From: Bidens hawaiensis
Lineage: Eukaryota > Streptophyta > Magnoliopsida > Asterales > Asteraceae
Assembly: GCA_021521415.1 (NCBI GenBank)
Contig: JAIQDT010006491.1
Location: 62,001-126,000 of the forward strand
Direction: 5' to 3'
Length of the DNA: 64,000 bases
Each line of letters starts with the position of its first letter. Position 1 is the stretch's first letter. The position numbers and the translations under genes were made by a program. Under the pieces are notes generated by a model, which did no database searches, was not told the DNA's origin, and saw only the letters and a list, made by a program, of their open reading frames with translations. Shown here piece by piece: positions 49,246-61,519 of this stretch.

Positions 49246-50228
49246 CTGTATAAATAAAACCGAATATGAGAATAGATATCAGAATATATAATCAAAAATA
49301 TGTGTAATTAAGCTATTTACGTATTTTAGATGATTTAAATCTTATATATTAAAATAAATGAATATTGAAATTAATTTAGATTAATAATTTTTTTTAATGT
49401 CATTCGTTAGGAATCACACTGATTCGTTACACTAAGGTAACGAATCAGGCGATTCGCTATCAAGTAAATACTTTAACGAACTAAAACTAGCGAATCACTA
49501 TTTAATTTTAACGAACTAAATTCCAGTTCGTTATATTTAAAACGAATCCAAATCTGATTCGTGTAACATCTTATTCGCTAAGCTAGTTCGTGTAAAATTT
49601 TAACGAATTGGACACGAAACAGTTCCAATTCGCTAAGACTAACGAATGGTCATAAATAAGACCTTTTCTTTAACTTCACACAGTCAATGGTCAAAATTAG
49701 GATGAACACGGATAGTCAACAAAATGAACCCAAGAACAATTAGGCCATAACTATCGTCGAATCATCACGCTAATGATCTCGTTGTACTCGGAATTATCGT
49801 AATCGAAGATGAATGAGATTAAGACTCAAAATCTCTAAGTACATAGGTTAGACGAACCCACAGTAAACACCAATGTCACAAAACAATAATTAACCCGGCA
49901 AACAACAATCAATTCATGATTGAAGCCCACCAAGGGTATCGGAATATGATTCCGATCATAATGACATCAAAAACATATATGAATTAACATAAATTTTTAA
50001 AATATCAGAAACCCTTAAACTCCTAAAATTTCATAATTTAACTATCAACACATAGCCATTTTTGATGAAAATGATATCGCCATAATCAGCTATACCTTAG
50101 AAACTCAAATATGTCCTTGAAATATTCAAACAAGAAAGTCGAAATTTCAGAGAGAATTTGAACAGGTTTCTTAAAAATGAAGAAAGAAGGCGAACAGTGG
50201 AAGACTGTTCGTTTTCTTGTCTTATATA
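49246..50228 (-). promoter_or_regulatory. Putative promoter, leader exon and leader intron of the SIRE extra gene
   Basis: On the minus strand a TATA box (TTATATAAG, about 50221-50229) is followed by a pyrimidine-rich leader. A donor CTAAG|GTATAG lies at 50096/50095, and an acceptor TTTATACAG|TAAAAC at 49246/49245 sits six bases before the ATG. The intron would be about 850 bases. This suggests that the extra ORF is expressed from its own promoter rather than only from the LTR. It is inferred from signals; no transcript data are available. Confidence 0.5.
49398..49650. repeat. TTCG(T/C)TA motif array inside the leader intron
   Basis: About a dozen copies of TTCGTTA, TTCGCTA or their complements TAACGAA and TAGCGAA, in both directions at irregular spacing. 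Confidence 0.85.
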
Positions 50229-50252
50229 ACAGTGCACATAACCCTAGGTACA

Positions 50253-50530
50253 AATTGTACGAATCAGACGATTCGTGTAATTTAAAGTTAACGAATTATC
50301 CCATTCGCTAACTCAATTCGTTACCTTATGTTGGCGAATCGCTACTTGATTCGTTAAATTAAAGGTAGCGAACCAAGACATGATTCGTGTCATGATTCGT
50401 TAAATATGCATAACGAAGGGATGATTCGTTACGGAGTGCGGAAGCGAATTAGGTTAGCGAACCATAAACTAGTTCGCTAAAGAATCACCTAGTTCGTTAT
50501 CCATAAATAACGAATTGGATTTTAGCGAAA
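50253..50530. repeat. TTCG(T/C)TA motif array upstream of the internal TATA box
   Basis: Dense copies of the same 7-base motif in both directions, directly upstream (minus strand) of the TATA box at 50221-50229. This mirrors the array upstream of the TATA region in the 3' LTR. Confidence 0.85.
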
Positions 50531-52203
50531 TAAACTCTTTTATTTAATTTTAAATTAAATAATTAAATGAATAAATTAATGAATTAATTAAAGAATTAAA
50601 TAAATAAATCAAATTATCGAGAAACCCTTTTATCCCGACAACCAAATACATTAAGAATGTTTCAGATTTCCGAAACATAACTTAAAATTATTTTAAGTAT
50701 TTTGTACAAAGAAGATGTAAATATTTTTGGTATTTTGCAAAAATTTAAAGAATGTATTTTTAAAAAAATATTCGGTCCGCTAAAAAACAGTAGATATTTT
50801 TGTATTTTTGTTGAGTTTGAGCAAAGAATCATATTGACCAAATTGCCCTTCCATCACAGTTTTATATTTCAGCGATATTATGAATGGCGATAAGTCGGTC
50901 ATTGGTATTGTTATCCATATAAATCTAATACACACATTCAAGTATTTTTGTGATATGATTAAATAGTTCAATTAAAGCATAGAAATCAGAAACTATCAGC
51001 CTCTAATCACGGTTCAAGCTTAATTTGATTTTTGCCAAATCACCCCAACTTGACTTAAACCATTATATTGTTGATCAAAATTTTGATACCAATTGTAGAA
51101 ATTTTGAGCAATGCATCAAGTTTTCTTTACTGTGAGTGAGTATGCATGAGTCCATCTGTCGGCTTACATACATTGTATCCCCTGGGGTTCGTTTCTTAAT
51201 GGTATTAAGACGCACGCAAGGGAGGAACAATTGTATGACTAACAGCGGATTTTGTTCAAGTCAGTAATTTAAATTGTACGAAGTATAGCGGTGATCAAGT
51301 TTAATGACTTTGGGTTTGCTCTAAAAGGCGAGTGAAATATTCATGCTTATGAATACCCAGATGGTTAAGCCGCATAAAGACTCACAGTGTCCAGAATCTT
51401 AACGCTTGTTATTTGCTTTATTTGATTTTTGGGTGATCAACAAATATAAGGCTTGAGTATGACTGGTTATTACATTTCTGCCATCCTCACCGAGACTTTT
51501 GCTAGAGACTAACACCCCTTTCAATTTGGCGTTTCTTTATGTTTATATCACATACTTTACTCTACTGGGTTGTTTTAAGACCTACCAATGCACCAATGCA
51601 ATTAAGCACACAGTCTTTTAAGCTTACTTTTTGCTGAATTTGGGGTCAAGATAATCAATGTACTATCATGTTTTCTTTTTGCTTCAAAAACTCAAAATTT
51701 TGAGGAGCATAAAATAAAGAAAAGATAAATTTAATCGCCCCAGTTAACTTAAGTTAATAAATAAATGGCTAACCATCAATTCACGAGTGAATCATAGGAC
51801 CAAGACATGCAAGCATGCTTCATAAACTTAAATAACCGACGTAATTTTCAGCGAGAAAATAATCTAAAAATGTCTGCAAAAATCTTTTTGGTTTTTCTCT
51901 GTACAAATACTCAAAAACACAATATTTTTGTCTTTTTCAATTTTGTTATAAACAATCTTTTTGAAAACATAAATCACATTCTTTTTGGTTTTTCAAAATT
52001 TTAAAATGTTTTTGATTTTTCTAAATATTTAAAAGAAAAACATTAAAGAACAGAAATCACAATTTTTTTAATTTTGAGATTTTTTAATGTTTTTGGATTT
52101 TATCTATACAAACGAAAACACACTCTTTTTGTCTTTTCTAGATTTTCACCCCCTAAAACCAAAATAAATTTTAAAAGAGAAATATGACAGAAAATAAAGA
52201 TAG
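50531..52203 (-). other. SIRE spacer between pol and the extra-gene promoter
   Basis: About 1.7 kb of AT-rich non-coding DNA. Near 52145-52165 the minus strand reads TTTAGGGGGTGAAAATC, a second purine-rich tract just after the pol stop. No gene is supported. Confidence 0.5.
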
Positions 52204-54162
52204 TCATCCTTGTTTAAGGATATCAGCGAGGGTCTTCAATCCGTTTAAATCAAGCAAAAATTTAAAACGCGTTTTGTCAAAAGCTTTAGTAAACAGATCG
52301 GCTTTCTGAAAATCAGTATGTACTTTCTCAAGATTGATTAATTTCTTTTCAAAGCAATCCCGTATAAAATGATATCGAATTTCGATATGTTTCGTTTTAG
52401 AATGTTGTACGGGATTCTTGGTGATACTAATAGCAGCAGAATTATCAATCAAAATAGGAGTAGTAAGAAACTTCAAACCGTAGTCGCGAAGATGTTGTTG
52501 TATCCGCAAAACCTGGGAACAGCAACTCGAGGCTGCAACATATTCAGCTTCGGCGGTTGAAGTGGAGACCGTTGTCTGCTTCTTACACTGCCAGGAAAAA
52601 AGCCGGCTTCCTAAAAATTGACATCCTGCAGTCGTTGATTTGAAGTTGATCTTGCATCCTCCATAATTTGAGTCTGAGTAGGCAGTAAGAACGAAAGTAT
52701 CATCCTTGGGGTACCACAACCCGATGTCTGGATTTCCCCTCAAATACTGAAGAATTCTCTTAACTGCAGCTAGGTGAGTCACTCGTGGACTTGCTTGATA
52801 CCTAGCACAAAGACAAACAGCAAACATAATATCAGGGCGAGAAGCCGTTAAATACATTAAAGAACCAATCATGGCACGATAGAGGGTAGGATCAACGGAA
52901 TCCTCCAATTCATCCGGTGATAAATTGTGCCCTACTGGAAGAGGAGTTGAAGGGATTTTTCTGGCAGAAATCTTGAATCGGCTCAAGACGTCGTTCACAT
53001 ATTTAGTTTGGTGAATAAAAATTCCATGAGCAGACTGGTGAACCTGCAACCCTAAAAAGAAATTCATCTCTCCCATCGAACTCATCTCAAACTTTGTTTG
53101 CATGGACTTCTTGAACTCCTTACATAATGTGTCATTTGTAGACCCAAAAATAATATCGTCAACATAAATCTGGACTAGAAGAAGATCGTCACCAACAGTT
53201 TTATGAAATAAAGTGCAGTCAACAGTTCCTCGTTTGAAGCCATTATCAGTCAGATGGTCGGCGAGCGTGCCATACCAAGCTCTCGGGGCTTGATGTAGAC
53301 CATACAGGGCCTTGTTTAATCGGTAAACACGGTCTGGATAATCAGTATCTTCAAAACCAGGTGGTTGTTGGACAAACACTTCCTCGTGTAATTCACCATT
53401 GAGAAAAGCACTTTTAACATCCATTTGATAGACCTTGATATTCTTATAAGCTGCATAAGCCAGGAAGATTCGAATCGACTCTAATCTTGCAACTGGAGCA
53501 TATACCTCTGTGTAATCAATACCCTCTTGCTGATGAAAACCCTGCACCACTAGACGTGCTTTGTTTCTGACAATCACCCCTCGATCGTCCTTCTTACACT
53601 TAAATACCCACTTAGTCGGAATGGCTTTCTTGACTCTAGCAGGTTTGTCTATTAAATCCCAAACACCCAAACGTGCAAATTGCTGTAATTCCTCTTGCAT
53701 AACTTCTACCCAAGAAGGATCTTCAAGTGCCTTACGAGCTGTCGTTGGCTCAACTTGAGATGGAAAGCAATTGAATTTAGCAATATTCACAATTCCCGAA
53801 GAATGTAAGTTAGTGTAAGCACACAATGTGTTATTGTCACTTGACGAAGCAACTTGATGACGTGTATGAACGCCCACATCAAGTTCTCCAATGATATTTT
53901 CCTGTGGATGATATCCATGAATCCGAAGAGTGGGATTTTCAGGAAAAACAACATTATCAAATAAGTTAGTGTAATGTTCACCCAACTCGGGAGATGAAGC
54001 ATTATCACTGTCAAGATCAATAACTTGAATTTCAGCTTGATCATCATCAGAAGAAGTAGAAACATTATCAATAGCAACTAGAGAAACAACTTGAGATTCT
54101 TCAGTTGGAGCATCTGGTTGAGCTTCAACTTCATTAGAATTTGAAGATCGTGGAATGGTCAA
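52204..54162 (-). CDS. pol: SIRE reverse transcriptase and RNase H
   Basis: A 652-residue open frame. It starts in the integrase-RT linker (many Asp, Glu and Ser). The RT region has [53 protein letters not shown] and an intact catalytic [12 protein letters not shown]. RNase H follows with [23 protein letters not shown] and [12 protein letters not shown]. All key acidic residues look present, so this part could still be active. It is normally part of one gag-pol polyprotein; the Met shown is not a natural start. The frame is separated from integrase by a change of frame at about 54160-54210. Confidence 0.88.
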   Translation of the reverse strand: MTIPRSSNSNEVEAQPDAPTEESQVVSLVAIDNVSTSSDDDQAEIQVIDLDSDNASSPELGEHYTNLFDNVVFPENPTLRIHGYHPQENIIGELDVGVHTRHQVASSSDNNTLCAYTNLHSSGIVNIAKFNCFPSQVEPTTARKALEDPSWVEVMQEELQQFARLGVWDLIDKPARVKKAIPTKWVFKCKKDDRGVIVRNKARLVVQGFHQQEGIDYTEVYAPVARLESIRIFLAYAAYKNIKVYQMDVKSAFLNGELHEEVFVQQPPGFEDTDYPDRVYRLNKALYGLHQAPRAWYGTLADHLTDNGFKRGTVDCTLFHKTVGDDLLLVQIYVDDIIFGSTNDTLCKEFKKSMQTKFEMSSMGEMNFFLGLQVHQSAHGIFIHQTKYVNDVLSRFKISARKIPSTPLPVGHNLSPDELEDSVDPTLYRAMIGSLMYLTASRPDIMFAVCLCARYQASPRVTHLAAVKRILQYLRGNPDIGLWYPKDDTFVLTAYSDSNYGGCKINFKSTTAGCQFLGSRLFSWQCKKQTTVSTSTAEAEYVAASSCCSQVLRIQQHLRDYGLKFLTTPILIDNSAAISITKNPVQHSKTKHIEIRYHFIRDCFEKKLINLEKVHTDFQKADLFTKAFDKTRFKFLLDLNGLKTLADILKQG

Positions 54163-54210
54163 ATGATCTTCAAAGTATGCTTGAACCAGATCTTCATCGA
54201 TGTGTTCAGT

Positions 54211-55176
54211 CTAAGGAGTAAAAGAATTAAATAAACTATCGTAGTCAAACATCCAGTCTGGACCTTTCCCTTGAGGAGGAGTTGTGTACTTTTGACAGTC
54301 CACATGGTACCATTCTTCAACGCAGCCAGATGTGAAATTAAAAACCCTTTTCTTTGGAGATGCATATCCCAAGAAATACCCTTCGATAGCTTTTTCTTCA
54401 AATTTACCCGAATCCTTCTTCAACATTGTACACGGACACCCAAATGGTTCCAGGTACTTTAAATTAGGTTTTCTATTATTTAAGATCTCGTAGCTTGTTT
54501 TCTTGAGTCGTTTCACTGTTAGAACTCGATTAAGCGTATAACAAGCTGTATTCACTGCCTCATTCCAAAATTGAACATGAAGCTTTGAATCAGCGAGCAT
54601 TGTATGTGCAGCTTCAATCAGTGTTCTATTTTTCCTTTCAGCAACACCATTTTGTTGAGGTACATACGGTGCACTATATTCTCGGTGAATTCCCTTTTGA
54701 ATACAAAAGAAATCCAATATAGTGTTTTTAAATTCAGTACCATTATCACTTCGAATTCTCCTCACCTTTTGTTTATACAGTGATTCAATCTTAGTAATAA
54801 GGTTTTGTACCAAAACTGGTGTTTGATCTTTTGAACTCATAAATAACACCCATGAATATCTTGAATAATCATCTGTCACTACAAGACAATACCAGTCTCC
54901 AAAAATACTCGCATGATTCACTGGACCAAACAAATCCATATGAAGTCGTTCAAGAGGAGTATCAATGGAATTCAATAACTTAGAGGGATGTGTCTTCTTC
55001 TTCTGCTTGCTCTCTTTGCATGCAACGCAGTGATCAGATAACTTAAAATTATTTAACGAGACACCCTCAACTAAGTCATTTGCCATTAAATGATTCATCT
55101 TTCTGACATGTATGTGACCCATTCTACGATGCCATAGAATCGAGTCTTTCTCGGTTGCTTTAGAGAAAAAACATGT
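54211..55176 (-). pseudogene. SIRE integrase
   Basis: The open frame 54211-55122 and its upstream continuation ATEKDSILWHRRMGH (to a TAA at 55174-55176) form the integrase. The zinc-binding histidines are in WHRRMGHIHVRK and the cysteines in CVACKESKQ. Core residues are visible in HMDLFGPVNHA, RIRSDNGTEF and PQQNGVAERKNRT, so the DDE triad is present. The C-terminal GKG-type region FGCPCTMLKKD is also seen. The TAA separates it from protease within one frame, and a frame change follows before RT. It would insert the DNA copy into the genome. Confidence 0.85.
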
Positions 55177-55539
55177 TTAGATCGATGTTGATATCTTAGA
55201 ACTCATATTTAAGACATAAATATCATTAGATCGTGGTGATCGCATGACAACCATGTCATCGGGAATAACATAACCCGGTTTCAAGATAAGACACTCTTTG
55301 TCAGTAAATATCGTAGTGTACTTTTTATCACAAATCTGCGATACACTCAATAAGTTATGATCAACCTTGTCGCAATAATTCACTTTCTCAAACGTAATGT
55401 GACCATTTGAAACTTCACCCTCTTGTGTGATCATGCCCCCAGAATTCCCAGCAAACGCTACATAACCCCCTTGAATATTTCTTACGTTGGTTAATAGGTT
55501 GAGATTCCCAGTGATATGACGAGAACATCCGCTATCCAT
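55177..55539 (-). pseudogene. SIRE protease region
   Basis: Reads MDSGCSRHITGNLNLL; the Asp-Ser-Gly active site of copia retropepsins is intact. It continues with KVNYCDKVDHNLLSVSQICDK, the usual protease-to-integrase join. A TAG (near 55575) interrupts the frame upstream, and a TAA at 55174-55176 closes it. It would process the polyprotein. Confidence 0.8.
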
Positions 55540-55701
55540 GATCCAGTTTTCACCAGAAATGGTGTTGGATGAACCCTACACACAAACAAAAGTGATTAGT
55601 TCAAAAAGGCAGCCCAGGCCTCGGTCTTGGGCACCTTTTGGTTTTCTCTTTGAACATAACCTTAACATATTTCAATTGTTGTTCAGCCACTTGTGAATAA
55701 G

Positions 55702-58700
55702 TTATCTTGAGTACGCTGCTTGAACAATGTTTAAATTCTTGTTTTGACATATAGGTTCAGTTGGAATGAATTTTGGTTTCACTTGACCGTGTGTCTCATT
55801 GATATGAAAAACCTTCCGAGGATTCACATCAGAGAACAAAATATGAGTATCATCAGCATTTGACACAGGTCGTTTCAGGATCTCCTTGACCACTAGAATT
55901 GGCTTAGATTTGTCCTTGATAAAAGGATGAAGATTCTGAAAGTTTTGCTGACTACAATTCCTCACAACATGACCTTGTTGACCGCATAAAAAACAAGTTC
56001 GCATGTCTACATGATGATGTTTAGAAGAAATTGGAATAAATGATGCAGATGATTGATGATGACTCACATTTTTAGTCATGCTCTTAGCAAACTCATCAGA
56101 TAAGTCAGATTTCTTCTTTAAATAAAAATCTAAATTAGAACAATTCGAAAAGCTTTTTAGTGTATCTGTTCCAGTTGACTTCACAAAGTTAATCTTCTTA
56201 TCTTGTTTTAAAAATTGTTTTGCTTTAGTCAATGGATCAGATGAAACTGATGTTTTTGCTTGAGCATACATACGTTCAAGTTCACGAACTTTGGAAGTTT
56301 CATTGTAAAACACACTTTCAATTAGTTCAGGTTTAATGATACTAATTGGAATGTCTTTTTCAGTGAACATTGTGTCCATTCCCTTTAACTTAAAAACTCT
56401 AGCCGATGAAGACTTAGAACTCGGAGGATAAATGAAACACATTAAGTCCTCGTCAGAAATATTTGGTTTAACTGACTTCTTTGTCCTCACTGGTTTGGTT
56501 TTCACAGTTTCTTCCTTGTTCATTTGAGATTTGAATGAACCATACACAGCTTCCTCAAACTCTTGAGGTTCGCAAAGAATATGATTAGAACTAGGAATGT
56601 TCTTATTCTTGTGTATTATCTCAGGTTCAAACACATCTTCAATAATCACTTTGTCAACATTTTCAACAAAGACCTTTTTACTTTCCACATGAGGTTTTTG
56701 AGGAGCAACTTGGGATTTGACAATTTCAGGTTTAACCAATTTAGGTTGTTCAGAAATCACAGATTGTTTTTGAATCAAATCCTCTTCTTTTCTTGCAAAA
56801 GGATTAATTTTATAATCATTATGAAAAGGTGGTGGAATTTCAACAAAACCAATACCCTTTTTAGAATCTTTTTGTTTTCCAGATACTTCAATAATTTCAT
56901 TCAACTAGAAAAGATGAATTCCTAAATTTTCCCAATTTGTTCTTCAATTCAAGAACCTCATTCTCAAGCTCAGTTATCTTAGAACGATGTTTCAAGATTT
57001 CCTGAAACTTTTGGTCATTAATGGTCATTTTCACAGATAACTCGGCTTTGAGATCGTGGTTACTTGTTGACAATGCTTCAATCTTTTCTCGAGATCTCCT
57101 TTGAGATTCAAGAGATTGTCGATAAGTATCCTTAAGAGAAGCAATTTCTCTTATAAGATTATCATTTTGATTTTTCAATGCTTCTAACTTAGATTTGTTA
57201 GATTCACAATCAACACATGATGCTTTAACAAATGAAGTAGTAGAAATAGAATTACTAACCTCATTGATCTTAGCCATGCAAGCAAACATTGATTCAGAAG
57301 GCTTGTTGCAAGAGTCGTCAGAATCAGATCCAGAATCATTATCAGAAGACATCTCACTACCAGTAACATCTTGACAATCTTTATGTAACATAGCCAAATT
57401 TGCTTGAACATCATTGCATAGTAGCCGTTGTGACCAATCAGTTCCATCTGCTAACATTGCTTGTGTTGTAGAAGAAGATGGTTTCTTTTTAGCATCACGT
57501 CCTCGTGGTATAGAAGCATTTTGACTTTGACCACGAGGTCCAGTGTATTCTTTCTTTGGTTTGTCACATTCCTTCGCGAAATGCCCAAATTCTTGACAAT
57601 TATAACACTTTACTTTTAATTTGTCAAAACCCAACTTCTTGTTTAAAGCTGGAAGATCTTTTCCAGTTCTCTGCATGAATCTTTTAACTTTACGAACGAT
57701 CATAGCCATGTTCCATTTCAAATCCATGATTTCTAGATCATCTGGATCTATCTGATCATAGTCCTCATCTGTTAAATCACTTGTGGCAATTTTACTACTC
57801 ACTAAGTTTTCATATGAAGACATAAAAGCCGTCAGAAAAGCAAAGTTTTGCTCAGCTTCCTTCATATTAACACTAGGTGGTGTAGCAAATGGATTGGTAT
57901 TAGTTGAACTTCCAGAACCACCCGAATTACCAGCAGAGTAGAAACAAACTTTTGGATCATTAAACATAGCTGACTCTTTTTCACTTGCAGCATGAGTAAG
58001 AAAAGCAGTGATTGGAGAAATCGTTGAACTAAGAGGCATACTTCCACCATAGAAAGCTGGATCTTGATTTTCTTTGGAGGATTTTTGACACTTAAGATCA
58101 TATTCTCTAGCTTCGATCTTTTGTAGAAATTCAAGTGCCGTCAAGTCTTCATTCAGAAAATAATCATTCTCTTTCAAAACCATTAGAAATGTTGAGTAGG
58201 AACTTGGAAACACACTTTTAATAGTGTCAATTTTATCTTTTTCAGAAATTTCCATTTTCATCTTGTCCATTTCAGAAATTAAATGACTAAATTTTGTTGT
58301 CATCTCTTCAACTGTTTCTCCTTTCAATAAATTAAAGTTTCGAAACTGAAACTTGAGCATCACTTTCTTACTCTCAGCAGTGTTTCCCATGCTTCTCATA
58401 CGCAGATGTTGAAATAGAGATGCACATCTCTTGATACTAGCAACTTGATGAAAGATATTTTCTGGTAATGCCATAGTCAAAGTAGAATATGCTTTTATCT
58501 CAATTTCTAAAGCTTTCTTCTCTTCTTGTGAGTATTGAGAAACAGCTTTAGGAGTATATCCAATAGTATCATCACCAATCATTGGTGCAACATAAACTTC
58601 ATCAAGACAATATGAGCAGTCAGGATGAACCGATCCCAAATGTGCACGAAACCGAGGTTCCCACTTGGCAAAGTCACTGAACTTCATCAATTTTGGACAT

Positions 58701-58786
58701 TTAGAATGTGAACCTATCTCGGTATCAAGTTGCAACATCTGTTGCATCAACATGTTTTGAGACGCTAATGCATACATACCGGCCAT
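55702..58786 (-). pseudogene. gag: SIRE gag, frameshifted
   Basis: The first frame (56897-58786, 629 residues) begins MAGMYALASQNML and has the copia gag domain (SKKVMLKFQFRNFNLLKGE, then VEEMTTKFSHLISEMDKMK) and a zinc knuckle CYNCQEFGHFAKEC. The end is a coiled coil (LKNQNDNLIREIASLK, then ITELENEVLELKNKL). The second frame (55702-56904, 400 residues) overlaps its end by a few bases in a different register and carries another knuckle CFLCGQQGHVVRNC. The two probably formed one long gag, as in other SIRE elements with two knuckles. The shift at about 56897-56904 looks like a mutation, though programmed frameshifting cannot be excluded. Confidence 0.82.
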
Positions 58787-59770
58787 TTTTGAAAAAGAAA
58801 TTCAAAAATTTTAAGGGTGTGAACAGTTATAGCGAACTACGAACTGTGTTTAACGAATCAATGAAAAGGTATAACGAACTGTGAATAGTGTAGCGAATCA
58901 AGTCTTAACAAAGTTAAAACTGATCAGTAATGAAGTACCTTAACAAATGAGGTGAGTGTTTTAGCGAATCAAAAGTCAACTTAACGAGTCAGCTTAACGA
59001 ATCACCTTCACGAAATAACTTAACGAAGTACCTTAACGAATTGCATTAATTCGTCACTTTTAATTTAACGAATCAGCTTCACGAATTGCCTTAATTCGTT
59101 AAAAAATTTCATAACGAATTGCTACAGTAGATTCGTTAAGCTTTCTTAACGAATTAGCTACAGTAACTAACGAATCAGTTGATTGGATCTGAACAGCTCG
59201 CCGGAAAAACGTGATTCGCCGGAAAATACTGTTACATCGCCGGAAAAACTAGATCTGGCCGGAATCTGGATTTTTTGAACTTCATCCATGGTGAAATCAT
59301 CAAAACACCATAAATAACCATGAAAATCTACCCGAACACTCGGATTTTCACCACGATTCCGAATATATCAACCATTAAACTTAACAACCATTAATTCAAC
59401 ATCAATTAACTTAACCCATATCATGCTCTTCCATGGTGAAACCTTCAATTCACCATAATTAACCACCAAAATCCACAGAAACATGAGGATTTCAATTCTA
59501 AACACAAATCCATCATCCAATTAACTTAACAATCACTAAATCATCATAAACCGAATCAAAAGTTAACATGCTCTTCATGGTGAATCACTCAATACACCAT
59601 AACTTAACACCAAATTACACAGGAAGTTCCCTCTTCCATCAATAAACACGAATTCACCAACAAATCCACCAATAACACACTAAATTACTCCAGATCTGAC
59701 CAAAACCCGAAGAACACGAAAAACACGAAAACTCATATTTACCTTATTGATGCATCGAGAGCAGCTCCTC
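58787..59770 (-). promoter_or_regulatory. SIRE leader with a TTCG(T/C)TA array and a possible intron donor
   Basis: The array of TTCGTTA/TAACGAA copies lies at about 58830-59170. A donor-like AATAAG|GTAAAT is near 59747, close to the primer site; no clear acceptor was found near the gag ATG. The rest is AT-rich with recurring CACCATAA-type repeats. Confidence 0.5.
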
Positions 59771-59781
59771 CTCTGATACCA
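59771..59781 (-). promoter_or_regulatory. SIRE primer binding site, initiator-Met tRNA type
   Basis: The minus strand reads TGGTATCAGAG then GAGG, so only the first 11 bases match the initiator-Met tRNA complement. It is two bases inside the LTR end. Confidence 0.8.
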
Positions 59782-59783
59782 AT

Positions 59784-60060
59784 TGAGAGAACGTCATAGA
59801 GACCAAGATCTAGCCGCTAATATGATACATTAACACGAAATCGATACTTTAAATATAATACTTTATTGATAAATATGGAGTAAATACATTATGGTGGAGA
59901 TAAGTTATGGAGAGAATAACTTAAACTATGTACAAGTTCTCTACTAAATTATGAGCATAAGCTCCCTATTTATAGGCTATTTACAATATACGTTAAATAC
60001 AAAGACTAAACCGCCTATAACTTATTCGATCGCTACGGACACCAAAACCGTGCGCTAACA
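59784..60060 (-). repeat. SIRE 5' LTR (277 bp form)
   Basis: On the minus strand it starts TGTTAGCGCACGGTTTTG and ends GACGTTCTCTCA. The TATA box is CCTATAAATAGGG (near 59968-59980). It lacks the motif array of the other LTR. Confidence 0.8.
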
Positions 60061-60065
60061 CTCAG
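60061..60065. repeat. Target-site duplication CTCAG, right copy
   Basis: Same five bases as 45605-45609. Confidence 0.8.
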
Positions 60066-60658
60066 CGTAGCTGACTTTTAGTATGCACGCAGGTGAGTAG
60101 GATGAGACAGCTCGCTTGAGGGGAACACATGGCATGGAATTGAAGATACCGGCATCTCAAGAAAGTGTTATGTTATTTTAAAGACAATGTTTTATGTTTA
60201 AACTACTTTGAACATTTATTATGATGAGATTTGAAGGCTATGTAATATATTCTGGTTTAAGTTTTAGTATTCCACGAATATTTTAATTAACTCTAATATT
60301 TAGAACTGCGTTTATGAGTAAATCCAACGTCCAAATATGAGGCACCGGTAACGGGGCCTTACACCAAGGGAACCCAAAACTCCAGCCGACATTAATAAAA
60401 TAAGAAAGATTATAACCTAAGGAAATTAAGAGGTGGTGTCCATAATATTATTTGGAGGAGTTGGCGGCTGATAATGGAGGTTGGTGGAGCTTTAGAATAG
60501 AGATAAACAGAGTTTGAGGTTTTTTTGAAAGTGAATTATTATTATTATTATTATTATTATAAAGGTGCACAACAGCTGCATAATCCAGTAAAAAATTAAA
60601 GGCATCCGATAATAATAATAATATTTGTAAAACTCTTGGCGGAGAAATTTGAAAGCGA

Positions 60659-61519
60659 CATCCTCTGCAACGTTATTAAGAAGGTTGGATTCTCAAAACA
60701 TAAGAGTTAGGAGCACTCATTGGTTTGTCCATTATTAAGTTTTTCTTATTAATTATTGTTTTCTACTTTAAAGAATTATTAGATATGAGTTTGGCTACTA
60801 TATATTTTTATTTGGCTTTTATTATGATTATTATGAGTAGCTAAATTTGTTAGAACTACCTAGTTTTGGTTAACTGACGATGCTTTGATGATTGTTTTGG
60901 GTTGAGTACCGAACATATAATTGATTTTCTATTGTCAAGTTCATATTATTATGATTTTATTCTATGATTGCTATTGAGTTTGTTTAATATTATATTAATT
61001 AAACCTCGTGTGATTTTATCTTTACATGAATTAGTTTCGTGTTTGGTTTAGGATTGCATGTTAGACTAATTACTTGGTGTTTTTGGTTGGTTGTGGTAGA
61101 CGTCACCGTAGGGTTTGATTGGTTAGAGTTGTTTATCTCAATATTCCATCTCCTTTTAGTTGGACCAAGACATTAGGAGTTGGTTTATCTTTTTGGTCTA
61201 GTCGATTTAGTTTGCCCTTGCGAGACCACGTGCGGTTTCCTAGCCGTTGATTCGGTTATTTTGTAAGCCAAGTTATTTAATCTTTAATATTGAATTACCC
61301 CTTATTCCCTATGTTTGTTAGGATTACGAGCCTTAGCGGAGTTTGTGATTTTGAGACGGACCAAGTAATAAATCATATCGGCAATCGTGGTCAATATGTC
61401 GAGCTGTTTCTATTGTTTTAATAATATTAAATAATCTGGGAGTTTGTTGTTTTCACTTGGTTATGATCTTGTGTAGATTTCTTTTTCAGGGACGAAAAAG
61501 GTTTAAGTGTGGGAATAGT
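60659..61519 (+). other. Interior of the outer non-autonomous LTR element
   Basis: About 860 bases, AT-rich, with no protein-like frame. It ends with a purine-rich GGTTTAAGTGTGGGA (61500-61514) just before the second direct repeat, like the tract next to 3' LTRs in Athila-like elements. Confidence 0.45.

Larger units (their letters stand above)
45610..60060 (-). mobile_element. SIRE/Maximus-type Ty1/copia element, 14.5 kb, with an extra gene
   Basis: Minus-strand order: 5' LTR (59784-60060), initiator-Met primer site, leader, gag (56897-58786 and continuing frame), protease, integrase, RT and RNase H (ends 52204), a 3 kb spacer, an extra ORF (46198-49239), a purine tract and the 3' LTR (45610-46163). 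Integrase before RT defines copia; the long gag and the extra ORF after pol fit the SIRE/Maximus group. The flanks are CTCAG on both sides. The two LTRs share their first bases, a TATA region and a GCTAGATCTT block but otherwise differ strongly in sequence and length. Several stops and a frameshift disable gag-pol. Confidence 0.88.
41328..60363 (+). mobile_element. Solo Tekay-like LTR (second layer), split by a Helitron and a SIRE element
   Basis: Starts TGTAACACCCC and ends GGGGCCTTACA, flanked by CCAAG (41323-41327 and 60364-60368). After removal of the Helitron (41613-43853) and the copia element (45610-60060) it measures about 2.3 kb and has no internal coding, so it is a solo LTR. The direct repeat at 61520-62227 has the same junction sequence without the insertion (CTAGCCCAAGGGAACCC near 61940), which supports the boundaries. 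It carries a TTCG(C/T) motif array at 44325-44660 and a 32-base minisatellite at 45279-45474. Orientation is arbitrary. Confidence 0.85.
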
